Shown here piece after piece: positions 23,690-34,472 of a stretch of 64,000 nt of DNA. The translations under genes and the position numbers were made by a program. The notes beneath the pieces are model-generated. The model ran no database searches. It saw nothing but the letters and a program-made list of their open reading frames with translations, and was not told the origin of the DNA. Source of the DNA: Onthophagus taurus (Eukaryota; Arthropoda; Insecta; Coleoptera; Scarabaeidae); NCBI RefSeq assembly GCF_036711975.1, contig NC_091971.1, positions 3,045,501 to 3,109,500 of the forward strand, given 5' to 3'. Position 1 is the first letter of the stretch; each line of letters opens with the position of its first letter.

Positions 23690-24220
23690 AATTCTAACAC
23701 TAACTTAACCACAACGTCATTCAACTTAAAAATAAGCCAATCTAACTCCAAATACCTTAACTAAAACGTAACCCAACACAGATACAATTCAACCCAATCT
23801 CAAAGCAACTCAACCAAAGTGTAATCCAGCAATCTTAATCCCAATGCTACTAATAAAATGCCTTCGGCATAAAATAGCCAAATTTGAAAACAAGGCAACA
23901 TCAAAACAATGTAGCCAATAAACAACAAACAATGTCAAAGCAAAATAACCCAACCCCAAAGCAATACTAGCCAATATAATAATAAAGCGGCTCAACTACA
24001 ATGCAACCCAAGTTTATTGAAAGCCAGTTCAACCTCAAAACAATTTGTCTATAATGTAAGATAACTCCCAATGAAGCCAACCTGAAAACAACTGAACCGA
24101 TACCGATAACGATCCAATTCCAAAGCAGTTCAACTCAATCTTCAAGCATATCAACTATGTATAAAGTAGCCCAAGTCCAAAAAGTGCCAATTCAACTTCG
24201 AAGTAAGCTGACAAAAGAGA
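23690..24220. repeat. Degenerate C/A-rich minisatellite (complement of the 8.1-kb one)
   Basis: The plus strand is strikingly poor in G and composed of variants of CCAAAGCAACTCAACC (for example CAAAGCAACTCAACCAAAG, CCAAAGCAGTTCAACTCAA). It is the reverse-complement pattern of 8140-8395. The unit is too degenerate to give a fixed period by eye. Confidence 0.55.
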
Positions 24221-27200
24221 AGGCAGAAACTTGAAGAACTATCTATATATAATTTTAGTCTTTTCAATATGGATTTTAATGTGTTAATAAAAAATGGGAA
24301 AAAAATATGGGGGTTCTAAAAAACGGAAAAAAAATTTATATATTTGTGCAACTTGGTAAATTTATTGCTATTTTGAAAACTGATACGTCTCGGTTGAGTG
24401 ATTTATTCGCGGACCACACAGTCTCGCAGGTTAATAATTCACTTCGACGAAGAGAAAAGCATTGTCAGTATGCTATTCAGCGAAATAGTAGAAGGATATA
24501 GGGGCGTAGAATAAGGAAACCCGTAAAAATTAAAATCGTACCACCCACGGCAAACATCTCTCGGCCGTCCATTCAGAGTCCTTTACCTATAATGCCTACA
24601 CGAGAAGAACGAAAGCAGAAAAAATAATAACAGACAAAACAAGTGATCTACACCGTTCTCGTTCGTTCGAGGGGGTCAGGTGCACCGCGCCATATTCTCT
24701 AGAGAAACTCAGGTTACAGAGTTCTCATTGTGTCCAGACCCAGCGGACATGTTTGAACATCTGAACGCCGCCGGTTGTGTCTCTTTTGTTATCAATGGGT
24801 AGCCGCTCTCCATTCACTTGTTTAAACACTTTTTCTGGTTGTGTACCGCGTCCTTTCCTTTCTATATAGGTACCTTTGTGTAAAGAACAGAAAAAAGTAA
24901 ACCGATGCAAAAAAGAACGAAGCGTAGGTGTTTTGGCAGGTAGAGATTTCAAACGTTCCTTGAATGGAACCACTTCAGAAACCATTGTGAACGGTTGTAA
25001 AACTATAATCTGTGTGAACTGGAATTGAATTAAAATGTCACAGTTTTTCTTAAAAATGGACATTAATTTCTTTAAGTGAGTTGTTAAATAGAAATTCTAT
25101 CTAAATTGAAAAGAAAAAGCAATTAATAAAAAAACCAATAATACTTTTATAACACAACAGACGGTGAGGTTAGTCAATTGAAACCTCAAATTAAAAGCGT
25201 TGAACAATCGTGTTTACAGTCAAATAGACATACACCCATCAAAAAAGAACGCACCATGTGGAGTCAGTCCCCTATTTTTGGCTTCAACGAGAATTAGAGA
25301 ACCGAACAGATGACACCATGGTTGGGTTGGTGGTGAAGTCGTCGTCTCATCTGAGATGCTTATCGAAAATCTACCCGCATACAGTCAACTACTACTGTAT
25401 AGTTGTGTACAAGTGGACAGAACGGACATTATTACAAAACAAACGTAGAACCCGCGTAGTAGAGTCACACATGTCACCGGCACATTTCCATTTCAGAATG
25501 TAGAGAAAGGGTTGGGGGTTGTTAGCTTATCTGTCGTTTTGGCGTCTGGTGGTGTGGTCTTTATGCGACCCATTAAGGGTGGTGTCGATCTGTCGTCGAG
25601 ATACGGAATTATTTTTGGGGGTTGAATTGAGGGTTTAATTTATCGTTATTGGAAACGACTACGATCGTAGAGATTATCATGTGGGTACGATACTTGTCTT
25701 AAATCTTGTTCCCTCATTTGTATACTTTATGTAACTACCATGTAAGAAAATTGTATACATGATTTAAATAAAATTGGAAATAAGTCATTCTTAACTTTAA
25801 CCTTGTTTCATACTCTGTTAATTTATTTCGTTCACTTATCTATAGCGATTCACGTTGGAATATTTACTGTTCTTACTTACCTTTAAGAAAAAGGTCAACA
25901 AGAAGTCTTTTAATTAACATTCTACATCGTGTAGATACCGATTACACGACCTTTTCAAGTATTATAGTTAATTTAGTCTGATGAAATGCAACATGGAAGT
26001 AATTCGATTTAAGATTATTCGTATGTTAATGAAATGAGTAATTTCGTACATCATATTTATTTCGTTTCCATATAAGGAAAAATTTCCGATTAACTCTTTA
26101 AGATAATGTTGATCTAAGAAACTATTAATTTTCGATTTGTTTATCAATTTTTTGTGTCAAAGTGAAAAGCCTTAAAAGCGAAAATGGCAGTGTCACGTAC
26201 CAGTGAGATAATTGCCATCATCTGTTAGCTACACCCACCATCAAATCGTGCGGAATTCCACCATATGCGCCCAACAAAAACAACACCTCCCGCTCGACCT
26301 GTGGAAAGACGACAGAAAGAAATAAAGAAAGAAACACCGCCGGCTATCTTCTCGGAGATAACAACAGGTGTCACCCAATTACCACGCCGCTTTCTGGCCA
26401 TCAGCTTCATTCGTCCCCAGGTAAACCCAGAAAAGACAAAGATAAGACGAAAAACAATAAAGCACCTAGTCGGGTAAAAACCTACGCCAACTCCAACAAC
26501 TGTTGTTCTCATCCAATTTTCAGGGCACAACAGATGACGTCGGAGTATAGCACGTGACGACATTATATTGCCATGACCAATTTTCGGGTTTTCGTAGGGT
26601 GGCCTAATTAAATGCTGCTGACCCGTGCCATCTATTAGGCGGAACCCACTCTGTCTTTCCGGACTTGAAAAATGGTCGAAATTGGGTAGATCTACCCGGT
26701 AGTGGCTACTTTCGAAGTTAGTTTCGAACGTTTGTCGGCTGCTACAGTAATCATTAGGAAATACACAGAGGAAATGATGAGTATCGTCCACTGTTTAAGG
26801 GGATGTAACACGAAAACAGGTAGGAGAAAGCATACGAACCAGATCGCATGCGAGCACTATGGGCTACACGCATGATATATGAGGGTCATTCGTTACTTTT
26901 AACTGAATTTAGATTAATTTTTAGTACCTGGGGGGCGGAATTCTATTATAACAAACGAAAGTGTTACGTGGAACTGAATGCAAAAAGTGTAATAGGGTAC
27001 AACAGCTGTGAGAAGAGAACTTTTTCATAAAAAAAATTTTTTCTCTCAGCAAGTGTTTCATTACGGCCACATTTGTCATTTAAGTTTCATTGTGTTCTAA
27101 ACACGTATGTACACGTTCATATACTACATCATGGTAAAGTTACGCCATACTAATATTATAAAACAACACGGTCCGGCGGCAATGGTTGGTCGATTTAATA

Positions 27201-27845
27201 CAGAACGCAGGTTAACGGTTCGTTATCTAGATGGTGGCACGTGTCCGTTTTTTAAAGGATCAAGGAACGGTGGCGCGACACTTCTAATACTTAATGCAAA
27301 TGTTTAGTGTTACCGTCAACTATTTCTCCGGTGAAAAAAGATTAGCCGTGCGTACAAGACGGTTTGCTAAAGCACGAAGGTGGGTAGGTTACGCTAAAGA
27401 CAGATACAGGGACATAAATAACGGGGTATTTGTTTTGCGCCGGTTGTCGGTTTCAGGACTTGACATTGTCCGGAAATCGAACGCGCCGGTTGGTATACTG
27501 TACAGGGTATTATAAATGAAAACGATTTATAATTTTGTAAACGGTCAGCGTTGTACTTTGAAATCGAACTGTGAATAGAAAGTGCAAGTTTCACGATTTA
27601 AATTCTAGTCTTTGTTTATTATTTTAACTTGGTGCAGTTTAGAATTAATTTTTTCTTTCAACATTTGGTATTTCAATCTTCAATATTTCACTTAACGCAA
27701 GACTAAGATGTTAAAATGAGATTTTGATATCTGATGTCATTTTAATGTCAAAAATAATTTGCAACCCTTTCAACAGTATCTGGAACTGCAATAATTAATT
27801 CTTCTTCTTTTTTCTCTCTTCCTCAGCGTATAGTCTTCCCTTGAA
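24221..27845. other. Gene-free stretch
   Basis: No gene is supported. The longest open frames (24725-25063 minus, 112 codons; 26225-26791 minus, 188 codons) lack recognisable domains. The second sits in a GC-richer block (about 26220-26830) that is open in several frames, as expected where stop codons are rare. Confidence 0.35.
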
Positions 27846-27849
27846 TGCC

Positions 27850-28235
27850 CTGTGCTTTGGCATCCATGCAGGACACCTATGTATTCACAAAAATGCTATT
27901 AAGCTCTTCTCGAATACGGTTGTTTCGTATTCTGTCCCATCGTGTCTTTCCTGCAACCCTCCGGAGAAGTTACTGTTGTCCCTTCTATTTCTGGTCCAGC
28001 TTTCGCTGCCATAAGTAAGTATAGGTTCAATGAGTGCTTTGTAAACTTGTCTTGGCTTTCCAGCTTACTTCATCCTTTTCAAAGCCTTAGTAGCTTTGTC
28101 CACTCTGTTCCTGTCCTCTTCATTAATTTCTTCAGTCTAGTGGATTGTCGTGCCCAGATATTGATAGCTGTTGAGATCCACCTGTTCTTCTTCTCTCTTG
28201 TGGGCAATATGCCTCATTAATGTCATTGCAAAGCT
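27850..28235 (-). pseudogene. RTE-like reverse transcriptase C-terminal remnant
   Basis: The minus strand reads EEQVDLNSYQYLGTTIH, stop, EEDRNRVDKATKALKRMK, stop, then PRQVYKALIEPILTYGSESW. This series (YLG, NRVxKAxxA, VYKxxxxPxLTYGxExW) matches the thumb/connection region of RTE-type non-LTR retrotransposons. At least two stops and a likely frameshift further on make it dead. Neither end of an element is recognisable. Confidence 0.8.
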
Positions 28236-29308
28236 ATACTCCAGAATACTATAGAGGTACGTAAGGACTTGCATTGAGGAAGAACTGGGTGATAAGTAGG
28301 AGCTTTCAGACCAGGACAACAAACATAAATGTATCTAAGTACACCAAGTTTAATTAACTGTAATTTATTGAGGTTATGTTGTATTAAAAATATTTAGCAC
28401 CATAATAAACACTTAATTATAAGAAGATTAATACGAGGAGATATAGTACTTATAAATCTTACATCATCTGTTATTTACAATTTAAAAAAACACAAAATTG
28501 TAGATTTTGTAACCGTATAATCTATCTTAATTTACAATTCGATATTCTAACATCTCTTCCACATCAATTGATACAGTACGGGACCAGCGAAATCTCAGCA
28601 CGACTTTGATGGTGTTCACAATAGATCACCGTTAGTATGACATCAACAGAAAATCAATTAGGACTCGGAGCCATTAGTAGATTGACAAAAAAATAATCTA
28701 ATCCGTACATATTTTTTGATTTTATTTTTGTTTCAACTAATCTGTATGTTATAAGATCGAAAAAAACGATTGTTGGAGTTTTGAAATAATAATATTTAAT
28801 AATAAATTAAGTATGTGATCAAGAATTTAGTTAGATTTGATCTAGATCTGATTCGATGTATTCGTATTGTTATTTATTATGCGAAGAAGTTGCTTGGTGT
28901 GTGGTCTGTTGTACGAAAAAGAAGGTCGTCGATGTTCGGGCAACAAAGATAGCGACGAATCGGAAATGTACTATTGAAAATTAGATTTCGTGGTTTTGTG
29001 TTCGCCCGACTTTTTTATTTACCGTTCTACTAACAGTAATTTTTCTTAATGGTTCTGGTTATTTTCAATATGTCACCCTTATCATTATCTTTGTACCAAT
29101 TTTTAAAACAAACAAAAAAATAACCCTGTACAAACCACTTAAATGTTCATTAAGAAGCATTATTACATATCTAATACGAAGGTATCGTTTAATAAATCAA
29201 CTTAATGACGTTTAAATTATCCACAAGTTTTTAGTCTTTATAAAAGAAACGAAAAAATACGCTTCAGCTTTAGTTTAACTAGAGCTTTTGTCGCAATTAT
29301 TTAAAAAA
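28236..29308. other. Gene-free upstream region of the second gustatory receptor
   Basis: AT-rich, no supportable coding frame. Several T- and A-runs lie just before the start codon at 29309. Confidence 0.35.
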
Positions 29309-30599
29309 ATGATTTTACTTAATAAAAATCATACTTGTTGGTATTGTGCGAATAAAAAAAAAGTAATGTTCATGGGAGTGTTAACAGGTTCGATACATTT
29401 CTCGTTATCGTGTAAAGATATAGAACCGAAATTTAAAAATATTTTATTTATGAGATTAATTTCAACTTTTTTGGCTCTTATGCATCTAATTTCGGCTATT
29501 TATTCAATGTATTTTGTTATCAAAAATTCCAGTCTTCTGGATTCTAACACATACACTACTACTCTTCCTGTTGTAGTGTTATTGAAATCTGGATTGATTC
29601 AGTTAAATATTACTTGGACTGATACTGCCATAATGTACGTTAAAAATATATTTCAATTACATCATATTGTTGATAATACGTGCAAAGAAATAAATATTCA
29701 GAACGTTACAAACAAAATAAGCAATTATATTAATATTGCTTTTGTGGCTAGTATTACAGCCGGATTATTAGGAATCTTTTTCGGGATTACTTGTACTGAT
29801 TTTAACATCATATTATTTACAATTGGAGTGATAAATAGTATAACCCATCCTTTTGTTATTACATTTGCTTTTAATACATACTTATTTTATTTGGTGCATA
29901 TTTCTGAAAATGTTATCCTAGTTTTGGAAAGAAGGCGAAGATACAATAATTCCATTACGGTTAAAAATCGTTTACGTGATTATTTAATATTAAGAAGAAT
30001 GATTAAGAAAGGATGCGAATTTGTTAGCCACGCTTATGGAGTTCCAATTTCTTTGTATGCAATTGGAATTTCAATGGAGGGCATGAATTTGGCATTTATA
30101 GTAATTCTTGGTCTTATATTGAATATGTTTGTGCTTCAATTATGTTTGTATATTTTTCAATTTCTGGTACTTATGGCATTATGAGAGTAGCAAAGAATGG
30201 TTCTAAGGTCAGTTTAATTTTCATCATTTTTTTTTAATTTACTAAAAACATTTGTTTTATTAGGCAGATGAAATTTTAAGTTATTTGTTACGTTATCCGA
30301 TATCTAAACTTAGTAAAGATGAAAGAAATTTGGTAATCATTTTATTTATAACAAAATATAAGTTTTAATATTTATTTATTTTAGATTGAAACAGTAATGG
30401 TTTTAATAATCCACCAAAAAGTTAAATTGAAAGCATTATTTGTTACGGTAACACCAAAATTATATACTGAGGTACTTTATATAATAGTAAAATAATTTCG
30501 TTAATAATTGTAACTTAATTTTAGATTTTAAGCGCTGTTTTTACATATTTCATTATTGCTGTACAATTTTATATAGCAGCATATAATAAACAACCATAA
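29309..30599 (+). pseudogene. Gustatory receptor-like gene with one frameshift, 4 exons
   Basis: Exons: 29309-30207, 30264-30332, 30385-30471, 30525-30599. Splice sites are all GT-AG and the last three exons are phase 0, as in the paralogue at 20097-21670. The start at ATG 29309 is chosen because it gives the same N-terminus (MIL...N-H-x-CWYCA). The last exon carries VFTYFIIAVQF, the gustatory receptor TYhhhhhQF signature. Exon 1 is 899 nt, one short of a multiple of three. The upstream frame ends at a stop at 30182, while the frame that fits the donor (FSISGTYGIMRVAKNGSK) is one base behind. The break lies between about 30095 and 30165, in the sixth helix. With one base restored the protein would be about 376 aa. 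It could be a recent pseudogene, a segregating null allele or a sequencing error. Confidence 0.8.
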
Positions 30600-30931
30600 T
30601 AAATTAAATAATACATTGCACACATTTTAAAATGAACACTTATTCTTAGTAAAATTTGAGCACTTTTTAAATAATTTATTTAACACAAGTTCCTAAAAAT
30701 AAAGATCTTAAAAATATTTTTGTTAGTTAATTAATAATACGTTTTCTTATACCTTGCTTATAACCGAAAGTACAAAAAAAAATGGCAATCTGCAATACAG
30801 TAAAAGTAGGTAAGGAAGAAACTTTATCATTACAGTAAAAGTGGCAACCAGCGTTTTTGATGACATTTATAAATAAGTGAAAATAGTTGTCAATTCAAAA
30901 AATATTTTAAACTTTGTTTGGATTATAAATA

Positions 30932-31054
30932 CAGTAAAATGAGTTATAGCCAAAAGTCCGTTATAAAGGGCGTAAGAATCTAAAACTGCTTCATCCTGGG
31001 AGCAGGCGCACAGCTCGAAGGCCCGTTCGTGACGTCAGCGCTGATTAACTATTA
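30932..31054. mobile_element. Left terminus of the TIR element carrying satellite array 1
   Basis: TA at 30930-30931 is followed by CAGTAAAATGAGTTATAGCC, like the CAGTAAAACCTCGAT terminus of the elements at 20.4 and 40.2 kb. Further in, GCTCGAAGGCCCGTTCGTGA at about 31012-31031 is the exact inverse of the flank of array 2 at 40062-40084. The matching right end of this copy is not visible beyond 34472. Confidence 0.65.
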
Positions 31055-34000
31055 AAACTAGAACTAACACTAGACTTAGAACTAGAAACATTCGGGTTTA
31101 GCCGCAAGTCTTTCAAGACGGCTAAACCCGAATGATTCTAGTTCTAGGTTTTGTGTTAGTTCTAGTGATAGTGCTAGTGAAAAACTAGAACTAACACTAG
31201 ACTGAGAACTAGAAACATTCAGGTTTAGCCGTGCGTCTCTCAAGACGGCTAAACCCGAATGATTCTAGTTCTAGGTGTTGTATTAGCTCTAGTGATAGTG
31301 CTAGTGAAAAACTAGAACTAACACTAAACCGAGAACTAGAAACATTCGGATTTAGCCGTGAGTCTCTCAAGACGGCTAAACCCGAATGATTCTAGTTCTA
31401 GGTCTTGTCTTAGTTCCAGTGATAGTGTCAGTGTAAAACTAGAACTAACATTAGGCCTAGAACTAGAAACATTCGGATTTAGCCGCACGTCTCTCAAGAC
31501 GGCTAAACCCGAATGATTCTAGTTCTAGGTGTTGTGTTAGTTCTAGTGATAGTGCTAGTGAAAAACTAGAACTAACACTAGACTGAGAACTAGAAACATT
31601 CGGATTTAGCCGCACGTCTCTCAAGACGGCTAAACCCGAATGATTCTAGTTCTAGGTGTTGTATTAGTTCTAGTGATAGTGCTAGTGAAAAACTAGAACT
31701 AACACTAGACTGAGAACTAGAAACATTCAGGTTTAGCCGTGAGTCTCTCAAGACGGCTAAACCCGAATGATTCTAGTTCTAGGTCTTGTCTTAGTTCCAG
31801 TGATAGTGCCAGTGTAAAACTAGAACTAACATTAGGCCTAGAACTAGAAACATTCGGATTTAGCCGCACGTCTCTCAAGACGGCTAAACCCGAATGATTC
31901 TAGTTCTAGGTGTTGTGTTAGTTCTAGTGATAGTGCTAGTGTAAAACTAGAACTAACATTAGACCGAGAACTAGAAACATTCAGGTTTAGCCGTGAGTCT
32001 CTCAAGACGGCTAAACCCGAATGATTCTAGTTCTAGGTCTTGTCTTAGTTCCAGTGATAGTGCCAGTGTAAAACTAGAACTAACATTAGGCCTAGAACTA
32101 GAAACATTCGGATTTAGCCGCACGTCTCTCAAGACGGCTAAACCCGAATGATTCTAGTTCTAGGTGTTGTGTTAGTTCTAGTGATAGTGCTAGTGTAAAA
32201 CTAGAACTAACATTAGACCGAGAACTAGAAACATTCGGATTTAGCCGCACGTCTCTCAAGACGGCTAAACCCGAATGATTCTAGTTCTAGGTCTTGTCTT
32301 AGTTCCAGTGATAGTGTAAAACTAGAACTAACATTAGACCTAGAACTAGAAAGATTCAGGTTTAGCCGTGCGTCTCTCAAGACGGCTAAACCCGAATGAT
32401 TCTAGTTCTAGGTTTTGTGTTACTTCTAGTGATAGTACTAGTGTTAAACTAGAACTAACACTAAACCGAGAACTAGAAACATTCGGATTTAGCCGCACGT
32501 CTCTCAAGACGGCTAAACCCGAATGATTCTAGTTGTAGGTTTTGTGTTAGTTCTAGTGATAGTACTAGTGTAAAACTAGAACTAACACTAGATCGAGAAC
32601 TAGAAACATTCGGATTTAGCCGCACGTCTCTCAAGACGGCTAAACCCGAATGATTCTAGTTCTAGGTCTTGTCTTAGTTCCAGTGATAGTGTAAAACTAG
32701 AACTAACATTAGACCTAGAACTAGAAACATTCGGGTTTAGCCGCAAGTCTTTCAAGACGGCTAAACCCGAATGATTCTAGTTCTAGGTCTTGTGTTAGTT
32801 CTAGTGATAGTGCTAGTGTAAAACTAGAACTAACACTAGACCGAGAACTAGAAACATTTGGGTTTAGCCGCACGTCTCTCAAGACGGCTAAACCCGAATG
32901 ATTCTAGTTCTAGGTTTTGTCTTAGTTCCAGTGATAGTGCCAGTGTAAAACTAGAACTAACATTAGACCTAGAACTAGAAACATTCGGATTTAGCCGCAC
33001 GTCTCTCAAGACGGCTAAACCCGAATGATGCTAGTTCTAGGTGTTGAGTTAGTTCTAGTGGTAGTGCTAGTGTAAAACTAGAACTAACATTAGACCGAGA
33101 ACTAGAAACATTCGGATTTAGCCGCACGTCTCTCAAGACGGCTAAACCCGAATGATTCTAGTTCTAGGTTTTGTGTTAGTTCTAGTGATAGTACTAGTGT
33201 AAAACTAGAACTAAAACTAGACTGAGAACTAGAAACATTCGGATTTAGCCGCACGTCCCTCAAGACGGCTAAACCCGAATGATTCTAGTTGTAGGTCTTG
33301 TCTTAGTTCCAGTGATAGTGCCAGTGTAAAACTAGAACTAACACTAGACCGAGAACTAGAAACATTTGGGTTTAGCCGCACGTCTCTCAAGACGGCTAAA
33401 CCCGAATGATTCTAGTTCTAGGTGTTGTGTTAGTTCTAGTGATAGTGCCAGTGAAAAACTAGAACTAACACTAGACTGAGAACTAGAAACATTCAGGTTT
33501 AGCCGTGCGTCTCTCAAGACGGCTAAACCCGAATGATTCTAGTTCTAGGTTTTGTCTTAGTTCCAGTGATAGTGCCAGTGTAAAACTAGAACTAACATTA
33601 GACCTAGAACTAGAAACATTCGGATTTAGCCGCACGTCTCTCAAGACGGCTAAACCCGAATGATTCTAGTTCTAGGTGTTGTGTTAGTTCTAGTGATAGT
33701 GCTAGTGTAAAACTAGAACTAACATTAGACCGAGAACTAGAAATATTCGGATTTAGCCGCACGTCTCTCAAGACGGCTAAACCCGAATGATTCTAGTTCT
33801 AGGTCTTGTCTTAGTTCCAGTGATAGTGTAAAACTAGAACTAACATTAGACCTAGAACTAGAAAGATTCAGGTTTAGCCGTGCGTCTCTCAAGACGGCTA
33901 AACCCGAATGATTCTAGTTCTAGGTTTTATGTTAGTTCTAGTGATAGTACTAGTGTAAAACTAGAACTAACACTAAACCGAGAACTAGAAACATTCGGAT

Positions 34001-34472
34001 TTAGCCGCACGTCTCTCAAGACGGCTAAACCCGAATGATTCTAGTTGTAGGTTTTGTGTTAGTTCTAGTGATAGTACTAGTGTAAAACTAGAACTAACAC
34101 TAGATCGAGAACTAGAAACATTCGGATTTAGCCGCAAGTCTTTCAAGACGGCTAAACCCGAATGATTCTAGTTCTAGGTCTTGTCTTAGTTCCAGTGATA
34201 GTGAAAAACTAGAACTAACACTAGACTGAGAACTAGAAACATTCAGGTTTAGCCGCACGTCTCTCAAGACGGCTAAACCCGAATGATGCTAGTTCTAGTG
34301 AGAGTGCTAGTGCAATACTAGAACTAACACTAGACCAAGAACTAGAAACATTCGGATTTAGCCGCACGTCTCTCAAGACGGCTAAACCCGAATGTTTCTA
34401 GTTCTAGATCTAGTGTTAGTTCTAGTTTTAATTGTGATTCAGTGCTGAATGTTTCTAGTTCTAGGTCTATTT
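31055..34472. repeat. Palindromic satellite array 1, about 127-bp unit, about 27 copies
   Basis: Each unit has a left arm (AACTAGAACTAACACTAGAC..., then CATTCGGATTTAGCC), a core (GCACGTCTCTCAAGAC or variants), and a right arm that is nearly the inverse of the left (GGCTAAACCCGAATG, ATTCTAGTTCTAGG, GTGTTAGTTCTAG). The right-arm landmark recurs at 31121, 31248 and 31375, 127 bp apart. Units differ at many diagnostic bases (CATTC/GATTC; GCACG/GTGAG/GTGCG), and blocks of variants recur at about 1.51 kb. No coding frame crosses it. Confidence 0.95.

Noticed and set aside
24725-25063. 112-codon minus-strand frame
   Set aside because: No recognisable domain, no splice partners, and no conserved-looking context.
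26225-26791. 188-codon open frame on the minus strand
   Set aside because: It lies in a GC-richer block open in several frames, has no recognisable domain, and its composition looks random; no splice or neighbour supports it.
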